A stretch of 48,075 nt of DNA from Nitrospinota bacterium. Its GTDB lineage: Bacteria > Nitrospinota_A > UBA7883 > JACRGQ01. Positions 43,566 through 48,075 of the stretch are shown here, in pieces. The DNA is taken from positions 1 to 48,075 of the forward strand of contig JACQEX010000062.1 of the NCBI GenBank assembly GCA_016200345.1, given 5' to 3'. The first letter of the stretch is position 1. Each line of letters begins with the position of its first letter. The translations under genes were made by a program, and so were the position numbers. The notes under the pieces were generated by a model that made no database searches, was not told the DNA's origin, and saw only the letters and a program-made list of their open reading frames with translations.

Positions 43566-44543
43566 ATGGTCTCTAATCGGAGCGTTAATGGCGGGGTCGT
43601 GATGCTGGGATTGCTTGCACTTTTATCGGCGTCTTTTGGCGTGCCGTCCGCCAAGGCCATGGAGCCGGTGGAAATTTATCGGGAGAAAGCGCCGAGCGTC
43701 GTTCTTATCTTCGCTAAGATTGACGCAAACACGCGAAGCGGCGGCACCGGGTTCTTTATAAACGACAAGGGAACCGTCGTCACCAACGCGCACGTGGTCA
43801 TCGGACAGGACGGCTCCCCGATGCAGGAAATCTCAGTCTTCATAAAACCGGCGAAGGTAACGGGGGATTTTCAGGAGGATCTTCAGGACAGACACGCCGC
43901 CCACGTTGTAAAGTTCGACCGGCCCTTGGACATCGCCGTACTGTCGGTTGACGGCATCACGTCGGTTCCCGCCGTCGGGTTTGGAAACTCCGACGACGTG
44001 GAAGTCGGCCAAAAGGTCGTCGCAATAGGCCATCCCGAGCAAGGGGGGCTTTGGACGCTCACGTCCGGGGCCATCAGCACCCGGTTAAAAAACCTCTCCA
44101 ACGTCAAGGGAAAGGACATGTTCCAAAGCGACGCGAGCATCAACCACGGCAACTCGGGCGGCCCGTTGCTGGATTCTAACGGCCAGTTAATCGGGATGAA
44201 CAGCAGTACGTCGAGAAAATCAGCCGACGGCACGGCAATCGTCGGAATTAATTTCGCCCTCCAATCCAACGTCATAATGAGATGGCTAAAACAAAACAAC
44301 ATAGGGGCGACCGCGGCGCCGGTGCAAGTCGCCCAAAACAACCCGCCGCCTCAGCCCAAACAGCATGTGAAGCCGACGGAGAACACCGCCAAGGTGGAGG
44401 CTCCTCCCCCGGCGCAGTCCAAACCCCAAATTGTTACCCCCCCGAAGCCGTTTAAATGGAACGACTTGGAGGCCACTATAAAAGAGATGGAAGAGTTAAT
44501 GGGGGAAATGCGCGGAAAGATTCGCGACAAGTTCGGCGAGTAG
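43566..44543 (+). CDS. Exported trypsin-like serine protease without PDZ domain
   Basis: 325 residues. A signal peptide ends near VPSAKA. The protease domain has the catalytic triad His76 (VVTNAHVV), Asp122 (RPLDIAVL) and Ser197 (HGNSGGP), as in DegP/HtrA. No PDZ domain follows; instead there is a proline-rich spacer (QNNPPPQPKQHV and AAAPPPAQ-like runs) and a C-terminal helix (LEATIKEMEELMGEMRGKIR). It is likely periplasmic. It follows the FecR-like gene by 18 bases with GGAGGA as ribosome site, and probably acts on envelope proteins of the same cluster. Confidence 0.9.
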   Translation: MVSNRSVNGGVVMLGLLALLSASFGVPSAKAMEPVEIYREKAPSVVLIFAKIDANTRSGGTGFFINDKGTVVTNAHVVIGQDGSPMQEISVFIKPAKVTGDFQEDLQDRHAAHVVKFDRPLDIAVLSVDGITSVPAVGFGNSDDVEVGQKVVAIGHPEQGGLWTLTSGAISTRLKNLSNVKGKDMFQSDASINHGNSGGPLLDSNGQLIGMNSSTSRKSADGTAIVGINFALQSNVIMRWLKQNNIGATAAPVQVAQNNPPPQPKQHVKPTENTAKVEAPPPAQSKPQIVTPPKPFKWNDLEATIKEMEELMGEMRGKIRDKFGE

Positions 44544-44556
44544 AGCGACGTTCGGC

Positions 44557-44582
44557 GGGTACATGGCCTCGGCCATGTGCCC
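44557..44582. terminator. Convergent terminator-like hairpin
   Basis: GGGTACATGGCC (44557-44568) pairs with GGCCATGTGCCC (44571-44582) in 12 bp (one G-T). It lies between the convergent stops of the protease gene (44543) and ruvA (44601). It lacks a T-run on either strand. Confidence 0.5.
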
Positions 44583-44600
44583 TGCCAGTTGGCCGGAAAT

Positions 44601-45188
44601 CTAACCGGAAATTATCTTCAAAGATTTTCTTATAATCGTCCCTATTTCCGCGCCGGGGTTTTCGTCGCTCGCCTTCGCCACCGCCTTCTCGGCCTGCGCC
44701 CGCTGGTATCCGAGGTTCAACAACGCCGCGATTGCGTCGGACGTCCTCTCGTCGGCTACTGAAGGCAGGCCGACCAGAGCGGCATGCGGGCCCATCTTGT
44801 CCTTAAGCTCCATTATTATTCGCTCCGCCGTCTTGCCGCCCACTCCGGGAATTTTGGAGAGCGCGGATTTGTCGTTGCCGACGATAGCGTTTCGCAGGGA
44901 TTCCGTTTTAATCCCCGAAAGAACCCCGCACGCCAGCTTCGGCCCGACGCGTGTGACGGAGATTAGTTTGTGGAACATCTCCTTTTCGAATTTGTCGGAA
45001 AAGCCGTACAACAAAAACGCGTCCTCCCGCACGATGGTTGCCGTGTGAACCATGGTTTCCCCGCCGACTTCCGGCAACGTCTCGTAACAGCCGAGGGTGA
45101 TAAAAACAAGGTACCCCACCCCGCCCGCCTCTATCACGACGTACTGGGGAGTTTTCTCGGCGATCGTTCCGCGGACGAAAGCTATCAT
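44601..45188 (-). CDS. ruvA: Holliday junction branch migration protein RuvA
   Basis: RuvA (195 residues) binds Holliday junctions and loads RuvB. MIAFVRGTIAEKTPQYVVIE and VHTATIVREDAFLLYGF form the N-terminal OB domain. The helix-hairpin-helix motifs are VTRVGPKLACGVLS and IPGVGGKTAERIIMELKDK. The C-terminal RuvB-contact domain has AIAALLNLGYQRAQAEKAV. It follows ruvC with an ATGA overlap. ruvB is not in the window. Confidence 0.97.
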   Translation of the reverse strand: MIAFVRGTIAEKTPQYVVIEAGGVGYLVFITLGCYETLPEVGGETMVHTATIVREDAFLLYGFSDKFEKEMFHKLISVTRVGPKLACGVLSGIKTESLRNAIVGNDKSALSKIPGVGGKTAERIIMELKDKMGPHAALVGLPSVADERTSDAIAALLNLGYQRAQAEKAVAKASDENPGAEIGTIIRKSLKIISG

Positions 45189-45691
45189 ATTTTGCCCAGC
45201 TTCCTTAAAATCGGCGACGAATTAATGTGGCACACCGCCAGTGCAAGCGCGTCGGTAACGTCCTCCGGTTTTGGCGTCACCTTTAGGCCAAGAATTCTGC
45301 ACGTCATGTCGGCCACCTGTTTTTTTTCCGCCTTGCCGCCGCCGGTAAGCGCTTTTTTTACCTGAAGCGCCGAGTACTCGTAAACCGGTATCCCGGCCAG
45401 CATCGCCGGCAAAATAGCCGCCGCCCTCGCCTGCCCAAGTACAAGCGCCGACCGCGCGTTCTGCGCGAAGAACACCGTCTCAATCGCCATTTCGTTCGGA
45501 TTGTACTGCGCGATAATTTCCGAGAACGCCTCGAAAATATATTTAAGTTTTTGGTTTGCGTCCGAGGTCTCGGGAGCCCTCACCGCGCCATGTCCCACCG
45601 CCGCGAGCCTTCTTCCGCTCTCCTCGACGATTCCGTAACCGGCTATTCTGCTCCCCGGGTCTATGCCCATCACCCTTTTTACGTCGCTCAT
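45185..45691 (-). CDS. ruvC: Holliday junction resolvase RuvC
   Basis: RuvC (168 residues) cuts Holliday junctions. The catalytic acidic residues are Asp11 (MGIDPGSRIAGYG), Glu71 (AIETVFFAQNA), Asp144 and Asp147 (PEDVTDALALAVCH). It overlaps yebC and ruvA by ATGA at both ends. The yebC-ruvC-ruvA order is typical of bacteria. Confidence 0.97.
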   Translation of the reverse strand: MSDVKRVMGIDPGSRIAGYGIVEESGRRLAAVGHGAVRAPETSDANQKLKYIFEAFSEIIAQYNPNEMAIETVFFAQNARSALVLGQARAAAILPAMLAGIPVYEYSALQVKKALTGGGKAEKKQVADMTCRILGLKVTPKPEDVTDALALAVCHINSSPILRKLGKI

Positions 45692-46440
45692 TCCGCGGCG
45701 ATGGCTTCCATGACCTCGTCCGAGACGTCGAAGTTCGCGTAAACCTTTTGCACGTCGTCCTGGTCGTCCAAGGCCTCCATCAACTTGAGCATGGATCTCG
45801 CCTTGTCCGTGTCCAGTGCGACGGTGGATTGCGGAATCATCGTCTGTTCCGCGACGGTGGGCGTAAGTTTTTTGGCCTCCACCGCCTTCTTTACTGCCTC
45901 GAACTCCTCGTACGGAGTGATGATTTCATAATAGTCCTTCTGTACCACCATGTCCTCGGCGCCGGCGTTGAGCACCAGGTCGAGCAGTGTGTTTTCGTCA
46001 ATCTGGTTTTTGGGAATGGACAAAAAACCCTTTTTGGAGAACATCCAGTTTACGCAACCGCTCTCGCCCATGTTCCCGCCGTGTTTGCTTAATATGGAGC
46101 GAACCTCGGAGACTGTGCGGTTTTTGTTGTCGGTGGTCACGGTGACGAGCAGGGCCACTCCCCCCGGCCCGTATCCCTCGTAGGATGCGTCCTCGTAACT
46201 GGAGCCTTCCAGTTCTCCGGTTCCTTTTTTAATCGCCCGCTCAATGTTGTCCGCGGGCATATTCACGGCCTTTGCGGCCAGTATCGCGGTCCTCATCCTT
46301 GGGTTGGCGTTGATGTCGCCGCCCCCGATGCGAGCCGCGACGGTTATCTCCTTTATGGCTTTGCTCCAAACCCTGCCACGTTTCGCGTCCAACGCGCCTT
46401 TTTTATGCTTAATCGTCGCCCATTTGGAATGACCTGACAC
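45688..46440 (-). CDS. yebC: YebC/TACO1-family regulatory protein
   Basis: YebC (250 residues) starts MSGHSKWATIKHKKGALDAKRG and contains GGGDINANPRMRTAILAAKA, AIKKGTGE, YEGYGPGGVALLV and DNKNRTVSEVR, all hallmarks. YebC family members bind DNA or act on translating ribosomes at proline runs. The start is a GTG at 46440, with AGGGGGG about 7 bases upstream; the in-frame sequence before it is not conserved. First gene of the yebC-ruvC-ruvA unit. Confidence 0.96.
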   Translation of the reverse strand: MSGHSKWATIKHKKGALDAKRGRVWSKAIKEITVAARIGGGDINANPRMRTAILAAKAVNMPADNIERAIKKGTGELEGSSYEDASYEGYGPGGVALLVTVTTDNKNRTVSEVRSILSKHGGNMGESGCVNWMFSKKGFLSIPKNQIDENTLLDLVLNAGAEDMVVQKDYYEIITPYEEFEAVKKAVEAKKLTPTVAEQTMIPQSTVALDTDKARSMLKLMEALDDQDDVQKVYANFDVSDEVMEAIAAE

Positions 46441-46555
46441 GCGGTAGCCCCCCTAAAAATCTATAATTAAATTGTTCGCCTCGTAGGAAAGTCTAACATA
46501 AAAAAGAGGCGGTTTCGCACCCACAAGTTTTAACCGCGCTTAACCGCCGCCCTTT

Positions 46556-48075
46556 TCACACTGGGGGGAAGAAAAGAAAAAACGTGCTCCCCTTGCCGAC
46601 TTCGGACTCGACCGATATCGTTCCGCCGTGCGCCTCCATGATGTCCCTGCAGAAAGGCAACCCCAGACCGGTTCCAATTTCTCCCGCCGTGCCTATGCCG
46701 AAAGTCTTCACGGCGTGGCTGAACAGGTCGGGAATAATTTTCTCCGATATGCCCGCGCCGGTGTCGCGTACCGCCACGGTTCCGGGCCGGCCTTCGGGAC
46801 TGAAAATTGTTATTTCGTCCCCTTTGTTGCAGAACTTAATCGCGTTCGCCAGCAGGTTGGCAAAGCATTCCCCCAAAAGATCCGGGTCGGCGAACACAGT
46901 CATGTCCGGCGGGAGATCGTTTCGAAGGGATATCATCTTGGCCTCGGATAGAAACTTGAAAACCCCGATTTTTTCCCCGGCAAGCTGGCGGCAGGAGACG
47001 AGCTTTTTTGAGATTATTATTTGCCCCGTTTGCATGCGGTTAATGTCGAGCAGTTTGTCTGTGACGCCCATCATCCCTCTGCAGGACTCTACGGCCTTTT
47101 CAAGCAACTCTTTGTGCGCTTGGTGCAATGGCTTCCGTGCGCCGTCCAAAACGACGAGTTGCATCAGCGTCATCACGGCGTTGATGGGAGATTTCAGGTC
47201 GTGGGCGACAATTCCAACGAATTTATCCTTCAGCTTGGTGGCGTTTTCCGCCTTTTCTTTCGCGAAACTTAGCTCCGACGTGCGTTCCGTCACCTTTTTT
47301 TCAAGGGTGTCCCGGGCACCCTCGGCAATCATTAGCGCTCGTTGCTCATGTATAAGAACTTCGCCCTGCGCTGTTTCCTTTTCCTTTCGCATAATGTTTA
47401 TCCTATCCGCCAGCGCGAGCGACAGCAAAATCACCTCGACAAACGTGCCGATCTGAACCGAAAAAGTGATTGCGGACGAATCGGGAAGAAATCCCAGGTC
47501 CCTTAGGAAATAAAACGGGATGCAAACTAGGAACACCGCCCATGCGACCACGTAAAACCGCGCCTGCCGCACCCCTTTCCGAAGGCTCATTATCCCGGCG
47601 TATAACATGACGAGAGGAATCGGGAAAGTGGCGGGATACGCGTATGCATAATTAAAGGTGAAACTTGCGTCGGAGATGGCGATAATCCAAAAACAAGCGG
47701 TTAAGACCGTTCCCCCGAAAAGCACCTGGTCGAGGCGGGGCGAATGGCGGCGCGTGTCCAGGAACGAACGGGCGAAAAGAAGCGCGAACGAAATTGAGAA
47801 AAAATAAAATATTGGCGACGCCTCCCTGCCCATGTATGGCGAGTTCCCCCACAGATAGAGGGAGCCAAGCCCGTTTGAGGAGACATACGTGGCCGTCGCG
47901 CTGGCAAGGTAAAGCAGGTACCACAAATAACTTTCGTCCCTGACCGTGAGAAAAATAAAAAAGTTGTATAAAAGCAGGCCAAGCATCGAGCCGTAAAAGG
48001 CGCCAAGCAGGAGGCTTTCAAGGACGTTTTTATCGGTAAATTCCTTTTCGTTCCAGGCCGTCATAAACACGTTCG
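46556..48075 (-). CDS. 7TM-DISM sensor histidine kinase, partial (N-terminus beyond right edge)
   Basis: The frame stays open to the window edge, so the start lies outside. The visible protein has a 7TM-DISM module (SLLLGAFYGSMLGLLLYNFF and further hydrophobic spans over about 200 residues), a coiled coil, and a HisKA domain with the phospho-histidine in VGIVAHDLKSPINAVMTL. The HATPase domain follows with N box ECFANLLANAIKFCN, G1 DTGAGIS, and GTGLGLPFCRDIMEAHGG. It would sense an extracellular ligand through its missing N-terminal DISMED part. No response regulator is adjacent. The GTG at 48070 is internal and not the start. Confidence 0.92.
   Translation of the reverse strand, partial: NVFMTAWNEKEFTDKNVLESLLLGAFYGSMLGLLLYNFFIFLTVRDESYLWYLLYLASATATYVSSNGLGSLYLWGNSPYMGREASPIFYFFSISFALLFARSFLDTRRHSPRLDQVLFGGTVLTACFWIIAISDASFTFNYAYAYPATFPIPLVMLYAGIMSLRKGVRQARFYVVAWAVFLVCIPFYFLRDLGFLPDSSAITFSVQIGTFVEVILLSLALADRINIMRKEKETAQGEVLIHEQRALMIAEGARDTLEKKVTERTSELSFAKEKAENATKLKDKFVGIVAHDLKSPINAVMTLMQLVVLDGARKPLHQAHKELLEKAVESCRGMMGVTDKLLDINRMQTGQIIISKKLVSCRQLAGEKIGVFKFLSEAKMISLRNDLPPDMTVFADPDLLGECFANLLANAIKFCNKGDEITIFSPEGRPGTVAVRDTGAGISEKIIPDLFSHAVKTFGIGTAGEIGTGLGLPFCRDIMEAHGGTISVESEVGKGSTFFLFFPPV

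Overview
The window is chromosomal DNA of a Gram-negative diazotroph: it has lipoproteins, outer-membrane-type signal peptides, sigma-54 (GG-N10-GC) promoters and NtrC/NifA-class activators. It encodes a complete structural set for molybdenum nitrogenase of the proteobacterial (Group I) type: NifD lacks the clostridial insertion and NifK has an N-terminal extension. NifL, DraT/DraG and CheX/CheB point to a proteobacterium or a delta-proteobacterium-like relative. The sequence alone does not fix the phylum. It is moderately GC-rich, densely packed, and full of ATGA/GTGA overlaps.

Region 1 (1-3400, minus strand): an NtrC-type response regulator, a YhcC-like radical-SAM relative that seems to have lost its cluster cysteines, a SpoIID/LytB protein cut by the left edge, and a small lipoprotein. 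A tRNA-Pro(CGG) follows at 3554-3630.

Region 2 (3683-24600) is the nitrogen-fixation island. nifL-nifA (minus) diverges from nifH-D-K-E-N-X-fdxB-draG plus a DUF3050 gene (plus). That operon converges, with no gap, on an eight-gene minus-strand operon nifB-nifT-nifV-hesA-modA-mop-modB-modC. Both operons have sigma-54 promoters, at 7090-7105 for nifH and 22256-22271 (minus) for nifB. A perfect NifA upstream activator site (TGT-N4-T-N5-ACA) lies between nifB and the divergent draT. One set of genes makes the catalytic protein and scaffold. The other supplies NifB-co, homocitrate and molybdate. DraT and DraG switch NifH off and on at Arg99. NifA carries the C-X11-C-X19-C-X4-C cysteines of oxygen-sensitive NifA proteins and also has a NifL partner, an unusual double control. 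nifU, nifS, nifQ, nifW and nifZ are not in the window. A stand-alone cheB and a small four-cysteine protein close the island.

Region 3 (24600-33430): an envelope operon (LPP20 lipoprotein, TlpA-like thioredoxin, DUF1573-cytochrome c, small exported protein), two exported formylglycine-generating-enzyme-fold (SUMF1) proteins, and a TPR-glycosyltransferase. One SUMF1 paralogue has lost exactly 70 residues and sits between 62-bp direct repeats. The adjoining non-coding DNA holds a family of covarying hairpin repeats.

Region 4 (33431-37590, minus): cheX, a receiver-HATPase protein, a family-2 glycosyltransferase, a BshB1-like deacetylase and a remote BshC-like protein form one operon, possibly for a bacillithiol-like small molecule.

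Region 5 (37900-44543, plus): CsgG-like, LPP20 and small lipoproteins, a CHASE2-adenylate cyclase, a FecR-like exported protein and a trypsin-like protease. Region 6 (44601-48075, minus): yebC-ruvC-ruvA and a 7TM histidine kinase that runs off the right edge.
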